From UBA4582 sp038106185 (lineage in GTDB: Bacteria > Pseudomonadota > Gammaproteobacteria > Pseudomonadales > Azotimanducaceae): a DNA stretch of 64,000 nt. Each line of letters opens with the position of its first letter. Position 1 is the stretch's first letter. This document shows, one piece after another, positions 51,580 through 60,687 of the stretch. The stretch covers positions 5,282 to 69,281 of the forward strand of contig JAYODE010000017.1 of the NCBI GenBank assembly GCA_038106185.1, read 5' to 3'. Made by a program: the position numbers and the translations under genes. The notes under the pieces were generated by a model. That model did not search any database. It was not told the DNA's origin and worked only from the letters and a program-made list of their open reading frames with translations.

Positions 51580-52584
51580 TCATTTTATTAATGACTCAGT
51601 GTCCAGCCCTGGCGGTGACTCGCTGACAGCAACGCGATTACGACCCAGGCGTTTTGACTCAAAGAGTGCTTCATCAGCCCGGCTTAACCATTTTTCCTGC
51701 GACTCACCCAGTACATATTCCGCCACGCCCAGAGAGATTGATAACTGCCAGCCAGATATTCTCAGGTCAGCCTCAACCAAGGCACGCAGATCTTCCGCAA
51801 GCAGCGCAGCAGTCGCCAGATCTGAGGCATCAGCCAGAACAATAAACTCATCGCCGCCATAGCGAAACAAATGATCGGTAACTCTGATTCGAGACAAAAC
51901 GATATTAGTCACTCGCTTCAAAAGCTGATCACCTACCGCATGACCCGCAGAATCATTAATCTCTTTGAATTGGTCCAGATCGAAAATGATCAGTGACATG
52001 GGATGGCCTGAACGTTCGAAGCGCTGGATAGCCTCAGCCAATTGTTTGTCCATCGCCCGCCGATTACCGGCACCGGTCAGACTATCTTTGGTGGAATACT
52101 GAACCAGCTGATCTCGTTGCAGATTTCGCTGACTCGCAAAGCCGTAAGTAAACAGCACACAACCGAGCAACGACAAATTGATTTTCGCAAAAGTCAGACC
52201 ATCCAGTTGCACCAGCGTCTCCGGCAACAGAGCGACCAACGCGAGCACATTCAGGGCCAGAGCGTACTCGGGTTTGGTAATAAAATAGGCGGCGACGAGA
52301 GTGGGATAGATGAAATAAATCTCTGACATGCCGTTCATGTAGACATTCATCACCATGCCCGCGATTGCCAGCAAACTGACCAATACACCGGCGATAATCA
52401 CCTCACGCCGCCAGTAGACATAAGCTCCCAGGCTGGCGGCACTCAGGCTGCCAAAGCTGTTAGCCCAACCCAGGAAATGATCATCGATAATAAAGCCCAT
52501 GATCGCGAAGGGAAGCAGCGTCACTGCGGCAATCGAGCAGACCATGAGAATCAATTTTTCTTCTGCGCTTCGACGCTCGAGCAT
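51580..52584 (-). CDS. Membrane diguanylate cyclase (GGDEF)
   Basis: The protein has 334 residues from the ATG with AGGAAA five bases before; a TTG at 52629 would add 15. Five or six transmembrane helices (residues about 10-155) precede a GGDEF domain: TKDSLTGAGNRRAMDKQ, FDLDQFKEINDSAGHAVGD, the active-site RYGGDEF, and a product-inhibition site RVTD exactly five residues before GGDEF. It makes cyclic di-GMP at the inner membrane. No PAS or other sensor is visible; the membrane region resembles 5TM-type sensors. Confidence 0.93.
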   Translation of the reverse strand: MLERRSAEEKLILMVCSIAAVTLLPFAIMGFIIDDHFLGWANSFGSLSAASLGAYVYWRREVIIAGVLVSLLAIAGMVMNVYMNGMSEIYFIYPTLVAAYFITKPEYALALNVLALVALLPETLVQLDGLTFAKINLSLLGCVLFTYGFASQRNLQRDQLVQYSTKDSLTGAGNRRAMDKQLAEAIQRFERSGHPMSLIIFDLDQFKEINDSAGHAVGDQLLKRVTNIVLSRIRVTDHLFRYGGDEFIVLADASDLATAALLAEDLRALVEADLRISGWQLSISLGVAEYVLGESQEKWLSRADEALFESKRLGRNRVAVSESPPGLDTESLIK

Positions 52585-52682
52585 ACTTTTCCTCGACAGA
52601 ATGCGCTCATTCTGCACCAAATTCGCCAACGATTGCTAACCGTTCGCGCCGAGCAGGATTGATCTGGGACGAGCTTGGGCCG

Positions 52683-53531
52683 TTAAAGCCCCCGTTGCTC
52701 TAGAAAGGCTGTCATATGAAACGCTAGGCGGTACCTGAAAGCATCTTGAATAAATTCAAGAGATTGCTGTTTAAGCGCAGCCAAGTCTGCTTTCTCAAAG
52801 GGGTATTGCAACTGACTATCAGGCAACAACTGATCCAGCAATACCGATGTTGCTCGCGGGTGAACTGTGTCTGAGCCTGGGACAATCAAGGTCGGGATGC
52901 GGATACTTCGCAGCTCGTGGGTGGTCAGACCAATGACCGGTAGTTCCGCACCTTGCAGGAAGTACTCTCGCCATCGAGACATGACCGAGATGAAGTGATC
53001 GGGCGCGAGTGACATGAGAATGTTGCGGTTCGCCGGATTGGCGGCAATGCGTTGTGAGAAAAAATCTGTTGCGCAGACTGCGGCCATACCCTGGCTGGCC
53101 GCCAATTCAATGAATTGACCGTAATACTCCTGTCCCAGGTGAACTGCCGCATGTTGTCCACCTGTGACCCACCAAAGTAGTAACCCGCGCACCGATGTCG
53201 GGTACTTCAGGGCCAGTAACAGCGACAAGCGACAACCTGCAGAACCACCACCGGCAATCACCGGCGTCGCCTCAAGCTGCTCCAGCAGCGCCTGGACATC
53301 CTCGACCCAGACCTCCTGCTCACTCAGCTCGCCATCAATAAAGACGTCTGATCGACCACAATTACGCCGATCATGAAGCAAGACTCGATAACCTTTCAGA
53401 GCCAGCGCAGTCGCCAGATAACGCACATCCTCGAGGCTGCCTCGGCCGCCTGGAGTAAGCACAATCCAATCACCCTTAACGCCGATTACTTCATAGTAAA
53501 GGCTGACCTGATCACGCTTAAAATAGGGCAT
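52683..53531 (-). CDS. Alpha/beta hydrolase
   Basis: The protein has 282 residues from the ATG with GGAG seven bases upstream. Oxyanion region LTPGGRGSLEDVR (HG replaced by GG), HDRRNCGRSD, elbow AGGGSAGCRLSL (Ser in GGSAG), acid in VPGSDTVHPR. A catalytic His near the C terminus is not obvious, since the segment PFEKADLAALKQQ lies where GHxx would be. The enzyme may thus be atypical. It follows the decarboxylase by 20 nt. Confidence 0.75.
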   Translation of the reverse strand: MPYFKRDQVSLYYEVIGVKGDWIVLTPGGRGSLEDVRYLATALALKGYRVLLHDRRNCGRSDVFIDGELSEQEVWVEDVQALLEQLEATPVIAGGGSAGCRLSLLLALKYPTSVRGLLLWWVTGGQHAAVHLGQEYYGQFIELAASQGMAAVCATDFFSQRIAANPANRNILMSLAPDHFISVMSRWREYFLQGAELPVIGLTTHELRSIRIPTLIVPGSDTVHPRATSVLLDQLLPDSQLQYPFEKADLAALKQQSLEFIQDAFRYRLAFHMTAFLEQRGL

Positions 53532-53551
53532 CTGGTCTCCAGATTGAGCGC

Positions 53552-55810
53552 CTAATGGTCCTGCTTGACGCAATAGACATAGTAGTCCTTGCGCCCGTCC
53601 ACTTCTCGCTTCACCAGGCCATGAACATCCGTCTCAAATCCAGGGAATTTCTCGTTGAAATCTCTGGCAAACCGCAGGTAGTCGACAATCGTCTTATTAA
53701 AGCGCTCACCTGGTATCAGCAATGGAATACCAGGCGGGTAAGGCGTTAGCAGGATCGAGGTGATCCGGCCTTCGAGCTCGTCAAGCCGAACATGTTCAAC
53801 CTGCCGATGCGCCATCTTGGCGTAGGCGTCTGATGGCTTCATGGCCGGCTGCATATCAGAGAGATACATCTCAGTCGTCAATCGAGCGACATCATAGGCT
53901 TTATAAAAATCATGAATTTGTTGGCAAAGATCTCGCAGACCAATGCCTTCATATCGAGGATGCGCCTGCGCAAACTCTGGCATGATGCGCCACATGGGCT
54001 GGTTTTTGTCATAGTCATCCTTGAACTGTTGCAGTGCAGTCAACAGGGTGTTCCACCGACCTTTCGTGATCCCGATGGTGAACATGATAAAGAAGGAGTA
54101 GAGGCCACATTTTTCAATGATGACGCCATTTTCCGCCAGGTACTTGGTGACAATCGACGCAGGAATCCCCGTATCGCTGAATTCACCCTTGAGTGATAGG
54201 CCCGGGTTAACGATGGTCGCCTTAATGGGGTCAAGCATGTTAAATCCGGGCGCCACTTTGCCAAACCCATGCCACTCGTCATCGGCACGAAGAATCCAGT
54301 CCTCTCGATCACCCACTCCCTCTTCGGCAAATTGATCGGGACCCCAAACCTGAAACCACCAATCCTGGCCAAATTCAGCATCGACCTTTTTCATCGCTCG
54401 TCGAAAATCAAGCGCCTCAAAGATCGACTCCTCGACCAACGCAGTACCTCCTGGCGCTTCCATCATGGCAGCCGCGACATCGATCGAGGCAATTATCGAG
54501 TATTGTGGTGATGTTGATGTGTGCATCAGGTAAGCCTCATTAAAGGCATCCTTGTCCAATTTGACCGTCTCCGACTCTCGTACCAGAATTTGCGAAGCCT
54601 GCGACAATCCAGCCAGCAACTTGTGGGTCGACTGAGTCGAGAAAATAATAGATTCCTTGGCACGCGGCTGATCCTTATCAATGGCATGCATATCTTTATA
54701 GAAGTGATGGAAGGTCGCATGCGGCAGCCAAGCTTCGTCGAAGTGTAGCGTGTCGATTTTGCCGTCGAGCAGTTCCTTGATGGTTTCCACATTATAAATA
54801 ATGCCATCGTAGGTCGATTGAGTCAGGGTGAGAATGCGCGGCTTCTTGTCCTGCACGTCTTTCGCAAACGGATTAGCCTCGATTTTTTCTGCAATGCTTT
54901 CGGCCGTAAACTCCGCAAGCGGGATAGGCCCAATGATGCCGAGGTGGTTTCGAGTCGGCATGAGGAAGACCGGAATAGCGCCACACATGATAATCGAGTG
55001 CAATATGGACTTATGACAGTTGCGATCGACAACGACTATGTCGTCTTGGGCAACGATGGAATGCCAAACCATTTTGTTGGAGGTCGAGGTGCCATTGGTC
55101 ACAAAATAGCAGTGATCGGCGCTGTAGATGCGTGCCGCGTTCCGCTCTGATGCTGCCACAGGGCCTGTATGATCCAGAAGCTGACCCAGCTCTTCGACAG
55201 AATTACAGACATCCGCACGCAACAGGTTTTCACCGAAAAACTGATGGAACATCTGCCCAATGGGAGACTTCAGAAACGCGACGCCGCCAGAATGGCCGGG
55301 GCAGTGCCAAGAATAGGAGCCGTCCTGCGCATAATGGACCAAGGCGCGAAAAAACGGGGGTGAAAGGCCATCCAGGTAAGACTTGGCCTCGCGAATAATA
55401 TGCTTGGCAACAAACTCTGGCGTATCCTCAAACATGTGAATAAATCCATGCAGCTCACGCAAGATTTCATTGGGAATGTGCCGAGAAGTACGGGTTTCAC
55501 CGTAGAGATAAATGGGAATATTAGCGTTTTTGTGCCTGATCTCCTTCACAAAGGCCCGCAGCTGCACAAGGGCTCCGTCGGTCTCTTCCGCGGAGCCAGT
55601 TCCAAACTCTTCGTCATCAATCGACAATATAAAGGCCGATGCACGGGATTGCTGTTGTGCAAATTGAGACAGGTCGCCGTAGCTAGTGACGCCCAGGACC
55701 TCCATCTGTTCCTTTTCAATGGCATCGGCCAGAGCGCGAATACCCAAACCCGAGTTGTTTTCGGAACGAAAGTCTTCATCGATGATGACAATAGGGAAGC
55801 GAAATTTCAT
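53552..55810 (-). CDS. PLP-dependent lysine/arginine/ornithine decarboxylase, LdcA-like
   Basis: The protein has 752 residues from the ATG with GGGAG upstream. It closely follows the plan of Pseudomonas LdcA: a receiver-like wing domain (FPIVIIDEDFRSEN), FFRALVHYAQDGSYSWHCPGH split by turns, NGTSTSNKMVWHS, DRNCHKSILHSIIM, HFDEAWLPHATF, and the PLP lysine in STHKLLAGLSQ. The C-terminal part has TPYPPGIPLLIPGERF. It decarboxylates a basic amino acid (lysine or arginine) to a polyamine precursor. The exact substrate cannot be read from sequence alone. Confidence 0.9.
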   Translation of the reverse strand: MKFRFPIVIIDEDFRSENNSGLGIRALADAIEKEQMEVLGVTSYGDLSQFAQQQSRASAFILSIDDEEFGTGSAEETDGALVQLRAFVKEIRHKNANIPIYLYGETRTSRHIPNEILRELHGFIHMFEDTPEFVAKHIIREAKSYLDGLSPPFFRALVHYAQDGSYSWHCPGHSGGVAFLKSPIGQMFHQFFGENLLRADVCNSVEELGQLLDHTGPVAASERNAARIYSADHCYFVTNGTSTSNKMVWHSIVAQDDIVVVDRNCHKSILHSIIMCGAIPVFLMPTRNHLGIIGPIPLAEFTAESIAEKIEANPFAKDVQDKKPRILTLTQSTYDGIIYNVETIKELLDGKIDTLHFDEAWLPHATFHHFYKDMHAIDKDQPRAKESIIFSTQSTHKLLAGLSQASQILVRESETVKLDKDAFNEAYLMHTSTSPQYSIIASIDVAAAMMEAPGGTALVEESIFEALDFRRAMKKVDAEFGQDWWFQVWGPDQFAEEGVGDREDWILRADDEWHGFGKVAPGFNMLDPIKATIVNPGLSLKGEFSDTGIPASIVTKYLAENGVIIEKCGLYSFFIMFTIGITKGRWNTLLTALQQFKDDYDKNQPMWRIMPEFAQAHPRYEGIGLRDLCQQIHDFYKAYDVARLTTEMYLSDMQPAMKPSDAYAKMAHRQVEHVRLDELEGRITSILLTPYPPGIPLLIPGERFNKTIVDYLRFARDFNEKFPGFETDVHGLVKREVDGRKDYYVYCVKQDH

Positions 55811-56140
55811 ACATATCTCCCTGGTACTGAATTTACCGACCAAGATTGGTTAGGCGTTATCCAGCTCTGCGAAGCGCCTACGATATAGCTGATAGAAATC
55901 TTAGTCAAAGCCGAAATCGCCCATTTTCAGGCTGTCCGCAATCAAGCCCAAATATCTGATGAACGACTCAAAAAACCGCTGCCGAGCGCCTATTTTGGCC
56001 GGCCTAAGCCGTCGCTTAACAACAATTCGTTCTTATCCCGGACACCTATAAAACAGCACTGGATATTGCCGCTGTGTCAATATAAGATGGCGCGCCTTTT
56101 CACAAGCACTTTTTGATCCTTTTATACAGAGCATAGAGCC
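55811..56140. other. Divergent promoter region, no gene seen
   Basis: 330 bases separate the decarboxylase and EF-G2 starts. I see a short GGCCGGCC palindrome near 56000 and AT-rich patches near 56090-56125, but no convincing ORF, RNA or riboswitch. Confidence 0.6.
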
Positions 56141-58231
56141 ATGACTGACCTGAGCCGCTATCGAAATATCGGCATTTTCGCCCACGTTGATGCTGGTAAG
56201 ACCACAACTACCGAACGAATTCTGAAGTTAACCGGCAAAATCCACAAGATCGGTGAGGTTCATGACGGAGCTGCCACCACTGACTTCATGGAACAGGAGC
56301 AGGAGCGCGGCATTACCATTCAGTCTGCTGCAACCACGGCTTTCTGGAAAGACCACCGCCTTAACATCATCGACACACCGGGCCACGTTGACTTCACCAT
56401 TGAAGTGTACCGGTCATTGAAAGTCCTGGATGGCGGCGTCGGCGTCTTCTGTGGTTCGGGTGGGGTTGAACCGCAATCAGAGACCAACTGGCGCTATGCC
56501 AACGAGTCAGAAGTCGCTCGCGTTATTTTCGTCAATAAGCTCGACCGGCTCGGTGCGAACTTTTACCGCGTCATCAAGCAAGTCGAGGATGTGCTCGCGG
56601 CCAAACCACTGGTGATGGTATTACCCATTGGCGAGGAAGAAAACTTCGTCGGTGCGGTTGACCTCATCACTCAAAAGGCCCACATCTGGGACGACTCTGG
56701 CGATCCATCCAATTATGTCATCACCGACATACCTGAGAACATGCTTGATCTGGTCGCCGAATACCGAGAAAAGCTCATAGAAACCGCTGTGGAGCAGGAT
56801 GAGGACATCATGATGGCCTATCTTGAAGAAGGCCAGGAGCCTTCTATCGAGGACCTGAAGCGATGCATTCGCAAAGGCACGATTGCCCTGGAGTTCTTCC
56901 CCACCTTCTGCGGTTCAGCCTTCAAGAACAAGTGCATTCAGATGATGCTGGACGGCGTTGTCGACTATCTGCCAAACCCAACAGAGGTGACTCCACAACC
57001 TGAAGTCGATATGGAAGGCAATGAGACGGGTAGTTTTGCCATCGTCGACGCGGACAAGCCACTTCGGGCGCTGGCCTTCAAAATCATGGACGATCGATTC
57101 GGCGCGCTGACCTTCACTCGAATCTACTCAGGTAAGCTGAAGAAAGGCGACACAGTATTGAACACCTTTACAGGCAAAACCGAGCGAATCGGTCGCCTGG
57201 TGGAAATGCATGCCAACGAGCGAATCGAGATTGACTCTGCGACGGCCGGCGATATTGTCGCACTGATCGGCATGAAGAATACCCAGACAGGGCACACTTT
57301 GTGCGACCCCAAATACCCAGCAACGCTGGAACCCATGGTCTTTCCGGAACCCGTCATCTACATAGCGGTGTCGCCAAAGGATAAGGGCGCTGCAGAGAAA
57401 ATGGGCTTAGCCTTGTCGAAAATGATTCAAGAAGACCCCTCTTTCCGTGTGGAAACCGACGTTGAGTCAGGTGAGGTTATTCTTAAAGGCATGGGCGAAT
57501 TGCACCTGGACATCAAGGTCGACATTCTTCGCCGAACCCATGGCGTTGACGTTGTCGTCGGCAAACCTCTGGTGGCGTATCGCGAATCTATCACTCGACG
57601 AGTCGAAGATTCCTACACCCACAAGAAGCAAACCGGTGGATCAGGTCAATTTGCCAAGATCGATTATGTTGTCGAGCCGGCAGAAGTGGGTACGGGTTTT
57701 CAGTTCGAATCCAAGGTCACTGGCGGTAACGTGCCTCGTGAATTCTGGCCAGCCGTTGAGAAAGGTTTCAAAGTCAGCCTGGAAGAAGGTCCACTGGCAG
57801 GCTTCCCCTGTCTTGATGTCAAAGTATTGCTGATGGATGGCGGCTTTCACGCGGTCGACTCCTCGGCAATCGCGTTCGAGATCGCGTCTCGCGCTGCTTA
57901 TCGGCAAACCATGCCCAAAGCCGGTCCACAAATCATGGAACCCATCATGAAAATCGACGTATTCACACCGGACGCCCACGTGGGTGATGTGATCGGTGAC
58001 TTGAACCGTCGTCGTGGCATGATCCAGGGTCAAGAAGCTGGTGCAACCGGTACTCGCGTCAAGGCCCAGGCTCCCCTGTCTGAAATGTTCGGCTATATCG
58101 GTGATCTGCGCACCATGACCTCTGGTCGTGGTCAGTTCTCCATGGAGTTCAGTCACTACAGCCCGGCACCAAAAAATGTCGCCGACGAAGTGGTCAAAGA
58201 AACTCTGGAGCGCAAAGCCGCCAAGGCCTAA
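56141..58231 (+). CDS. fusA: Elongation factor G, second copy type (FusA2)
   Basis: The protein has 696 residues with GTPase motifs AHVDAGKTTTTERIL, DTPGHVDF and NKLD, then domains II-V (GELHLDIKVDILRR, RREFWPAV-like block, RTMTSGRGQFSMEFSHY). It is not in a str operon (no rpsL/rpsG/tuf), and MTDLSRYRNIGIFAHVDAGK resembles the stand-alone EF-G of pseudomonads and vibrios. It may serve translocation, recycling or stress. A strong terminator follows. Confidence 0.95.
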   Translation: MTDLSRYRNIGIFAHVDAGKTTTTERILKLTGKIHKIGEVHDGAATTDFMEQEQERGITIQSAATTAFWKDHRLNIIDTPGHVDFTIEVYRSLKVLDGGVGVFCGSGGVEPQSETNWRYANESEVARVIFVNKLDRLGANFYRVIKQVEDVLAAKPLVMVLPIGEEENFVGAVDLITQKAHIWDDSGDPSNYVITDIPENMLDLVAEYREKLIETAVEQDEDIMMAYLEEGQEPSIEDLKRCIRKGTIALEFFPTFCGSAFKNKCIQMMLDGVVDYLPNPTEVTPQPEVDMEGNETGSFAIVDADKPLRALAFKIMDDRFGALTFTRIYSGKLKKGDTVLNTFTGKTERIGRLVEMHANERIEIDSATAGDIVALIGMKNTQTGHTLCDPKYPATLEPMVFPEPVIYIAVSPKDKGAAEKMGLALSKMIQEDPSFRVETDVESGEVILKGMGELHLDIKVDILRRTHGVDVVVGKPLVAYRESITRRVEDSYTHKKQTGGSGQFAKIDYVVEPAEVGTGFQFESKVTGGNVPREFWPAVEKGFKVSLEEGPLAGFPCLDVKVLLMDGGFHAVDSSAIAFEIASRAAYRQTMPKAGPQIMEPIMKIDVFTPDAHVGDVIGDLNRRRGMIQGQEAGATGTRVKAQAPLSEMFGYIGDLRTMTSGRGQFSMEFSHYSPAPKNVADEVVKETLERKAAKA

Positions 58232-58256
58232 GCCCGGTGGTCTATGCTGCCCGATC

Positions 58257-58287
58257 AAAAAAAGGCCGGATATCCGGCCTTTTTTTT
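58257..58287. terminator. Intrinsic terminator, perfect palindrome
   Basis: A7-GGCCGGATATCCGGCC-T8: a fully symmetric stem with A- and T-runs on both sides, so it can work in both directions. Confidence 0.95.
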
Positions 58288-58335
58288 CGCACATTGTCCC
58301 GCCCTGAAATAAGTTGTCACTGTGGAGACTTATTT

Positions 58336-58470
58336 ATGGATCACTCTACAGATAGAACTCGAAAGCGCACTCAATGCGATTACACATTGGCTTTTAAACT
58401 CTCAATCGTAGAGTAAGTTGAAAAAGGCGAGCTCACCTACAAGCAAGCTCGAAATCGCTACAGATTCTCC
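58336..58470 (+). pseudogene. IS3-family transposase OrfA remnant
   Basis: Translation from the ATG gives DHSTDRTRKRTQCDY, TLAFKLSIVE, a TAA at 58414 in place of a likely CAA (Gln), then VEKGELTYKQARNRYR. This is the helix-turn-helix start of IS3-type OrfA. The next block (GRSTV...) is only found in another frame, and no OrfB follows. A dead fragment. The bases from here to 58620 hold nothing else recognisable. Confidence 0.7.
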
Positions 58471-58620
58471 ATGGAAGACCCATTCAAGCCGCTTGGCATC
58501 ACAGATGCAATCTGGCGAACGCTTAGGTTTTTTGATGGAATTTGACCTAGCCTTTAACCATCTGGCCAGCACTGTCTGCGGCCAGACCATGGTAACCTCC
58601 TTTCGTGAGGCTTGCTTCGC

Positions 58621-58670
58621 GAGGGTTACTTTGAGAGGGTTACTTTGAGCGGGTTACTTTGAGAGGGTTA
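58621..58670. repeat. 14-bp tandem repeat GAGGGTTACTTTGA
   Basis: Three copies (the third with one change) and a partial fourth, 150 bases after the IS3 remnant. Confidence 0.9.
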
Positions 58671-58742
58671 ATCGGCAGTGGTCGTCATTTTTTCATTACC
58701 ATCCTGCCAACACTATGGATGCGAGCCAACAGAGACCATACC

Positions 58743-59005
58743 CAATAAACATACTCAATAACCATGCCCAATAAACACGCCGGATAAACATGCCCCAATA
58801 AACATGCCGCATAAACATACCGGATAAACGTGCCAGGTAAATAGCGAGAANNNNNNNNNNNNNNNNNNNNNNNNNNNNNNNNNNNNNNNNNNNNNNNNNN
58901 NNNNNNNNNNNNNNNNNNNNNNNNNNNNNNNNNNNNNNNNNNNNNNNNNNCAATAAACATGCCGCATAAACATACCGGATAAACGTGCCAGGTAAATAGC
59001 GAGAA
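58743..59005. repeat. Degenerate 13-bp tandem array CAATAAACATGCC with assembly gap
   Basis: At least eight copies of a unit like CAATAAACATGCC with drift (GCATAAACATACC, GGATAAACGTGCC). The last 55 bases before the gap (58796-58850) are identical to the first 55 after it (58951-59005), so the gap hides an unresolved duplication or an overlap. The array ends 75 bases before the helicase start. Confidence 0.85.
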
Positions 59006-59080
59006 GAAAGCTGGTTCAAACCCCCTTGACTTGGTATCGTCGACGACCCCAACACATCCATTAGACTCAAGCAGGCTTAC

Positions 59081-60454
59081 GTGTCGTTACTAACAGATTT
59101 ACAGCTCAACCCTAAGCTCTTCAAGGCCCTGGACAAACTCGGCTTTGTTGAAGCGACTGAGGTTCAAGCGCAGGCGATACCTGCAGCCCTGGCGGGTAAA
59201 GATCTGATGGTTTCGGCCAAGACCGGCAGCGGTAAAACGGCGGCCTTTGTGCTACCTGTACTGAACAGGTTGCTGGCCAGCAACCCGCCGAATACCAGTA
59301 CCCGCGCCCTGATACTATTGCCCACTCGTGAGCTGGCGCTGCAAACACAAAAAATGTTTGAAAAACTCGCGAGCTTTACCGCTATCAAGTGCGGCCTGGT
59401 GATAGGTGGTGAGGCGTTCAAACACCAGATAGCCTCAATCAGGAAAAACCCTGAGGTGCTGATTGCAACTCCGGGCAGACTGGTAGAGCACCTGGAGAAG
59501 GGTAGTCTCGACTTTAAGGATCTCGAGGTCCTCGTTCTGGACGAAGCAGACCGAATGCTGGATATGGGCTTCGCCGACGACATGAATACCATCGCCGCAG
59601 CGTGCAATCCAAATCGCCAGAATCTGCTTTTTTCAGCGACTCTGAGCCACCAGGGGTTTAGCCATATCAAGGCCATTCTGCGCCGACCCGAGTCAATCAC
59701 CACAGACTCGCACCGTCAGGCCCACAGCCAGATTCAACAGCAATTTGTGTTTGCTGACGATGCCAAGCACAAAGAACGTCTCATTACTGCGCTGGTCAAG
59801 GAGGAGGGCGCGAGTCGCGTATTTGTTTTCTGTAACACACGTGAACAGTGCCAGCAATTGGGGAGCACGCTGCAGAATCAGGGGTTAAAGATCGGTCATA
59901 TCCATGGCGAAATTGCCCAGAGTATTCGAAAGCAGGTCATGAGTCGCTTTCGTGATGGTAAGATCACGATATTGGTGGCAACAGACGTGGCAGCTCGAGG
60001 ACTGGATATTCAGGATGTCGAACTGGTGATTAATTACACGGTTGCTCACTCTGGTGACGACCATGTCCATCGTGTCGGTCGTACGGGTCGAGCAGGATCT
60101 GCGGGTAAAGCCATCACGTTGGTCAGTTCCCTTGAGTTTAATCGAATGTCGAGCATCGAACGCTACCTGAAGATCCGGTTTGAACCCCGGCAAGTCAAGG
60201 GCCTGGAGGCGGCTTATCGTGGACCCAAAAAGCTGAAGAAGTCTGGCAAGGCCGCTGGCGTCAAGAAGTCGGCAAAGAAGAAGGTTGCCGCCAATGCTAA
60301 AAAAACGTCGGTCACACCCGCTAAACAAAAGCATCTGAAACGTAAAGCCGCGCCACCAAGACCTGCGACAGCAAAATCGGCGAACGTAAATTCGACAGAT
60401 GGCTCTAAGAAAACCATCGAAGAAGGTTTTCGGCCGCTGAGAAAACGTCCCTGA
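59081..60454 (+). CDS. DEAD-box RNA helicase, SrmB/RhlE-like
   Basis: The protein has 457 residues and starts at GTG in ACGTGTCG. It has the Q motif EATEVQAQAIP, SAKTGSGKTAAF, PTRELA, VLDEADRMLDMGF, SATLS, ARGLDI and HRVGRTGRAG. The tail from about residue 385 is extremely Lys/Ala-rich (KKLKKSGKAAGVKKSAKKK), suited for RNA binding. Likely ribosome assembly. Its promoter must lie within or beyond the minisatellite array. Confidence 0.9.
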   Translation: MSLLTDLQLNPKLFKALDKLGFVEATEVQAQAIPAALAGKDLMVSAKTGSGKTAAFVLPVLNRLLASNPPNTSTRALILLPTRELALQTQKMFEKLASFTAIKCGLVIGGEAFKHQIASIRKNPEVLIATPGRLVEHLEKGSLDFKDLEVLVLDEADRMLDMGFADDMNTIAAACNPNRQNLLFSATLSHQGFSHIKAILRRPESITTDSHRQAHSQIQQQFVFADDAKHKERLITALVKEEGASRVFVFCNTREQCQQLGSTLQNQGLKIGHIHGEIAQSIRKQVMSRFRDGKITILVATDVAARGLDIQDVELVINYTVAHSGDDHVHRVGRTGRAGSAGKAITLVSSLEFNRMSSIERYLKIRFEPRQVKGLEAAYRGPKKLKKSGKAAGVKKSAKKKVAANAKKTSVTPAKQKHLKRKAAPPRPATAKSANVNSTDGSKKTIEEGFRPLRKRP

Positions 60455-60563
60455 CCCAGGCTCTTTTTTGACCTGGCGCAACCTCGCCGCCATCACCTCT
60501 TGTATCTGATCCACCACCCCTGATAATTCTGTTACCTCGTCGTCGGTTAAATTTGCCTGACCT

Positions 60564-60619
60564 GGGTTTGACTCAGCGGGTTTGACTCAGCGGGTTTGAC
60601 TCAGCGGGTTTGACTCAGC
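60564..60619. repeat. 14-bp perfect tandem repeat GGGTTTGACTCAGC
   Basis: Four identical contiguous copies, 69 bases before the cbpA start. The rest of this 233-base interval shows no gene. Confidence 0.95.
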
Positions 60620-60687
60620 ATGTCTGTCGCACGTTACAGGCGCTCGCAACCAATTCATGACGTTCACTCAAATAAGAAAACACTATT

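Noticed and set aside
55132..55398. Plus-strand frame opposite the decarboxylase
   Set aside because: Antisense to conserved PLP-enzyme sequence; composition is shadow-like (Arg/Gly/His-rich).
58402..58648. Small plus- and minus-strand frames near the IS3 remnant as genes
   Set aside because: They fall in decayed OrfA sequence and a tandem repeat, with no conserved pattern.
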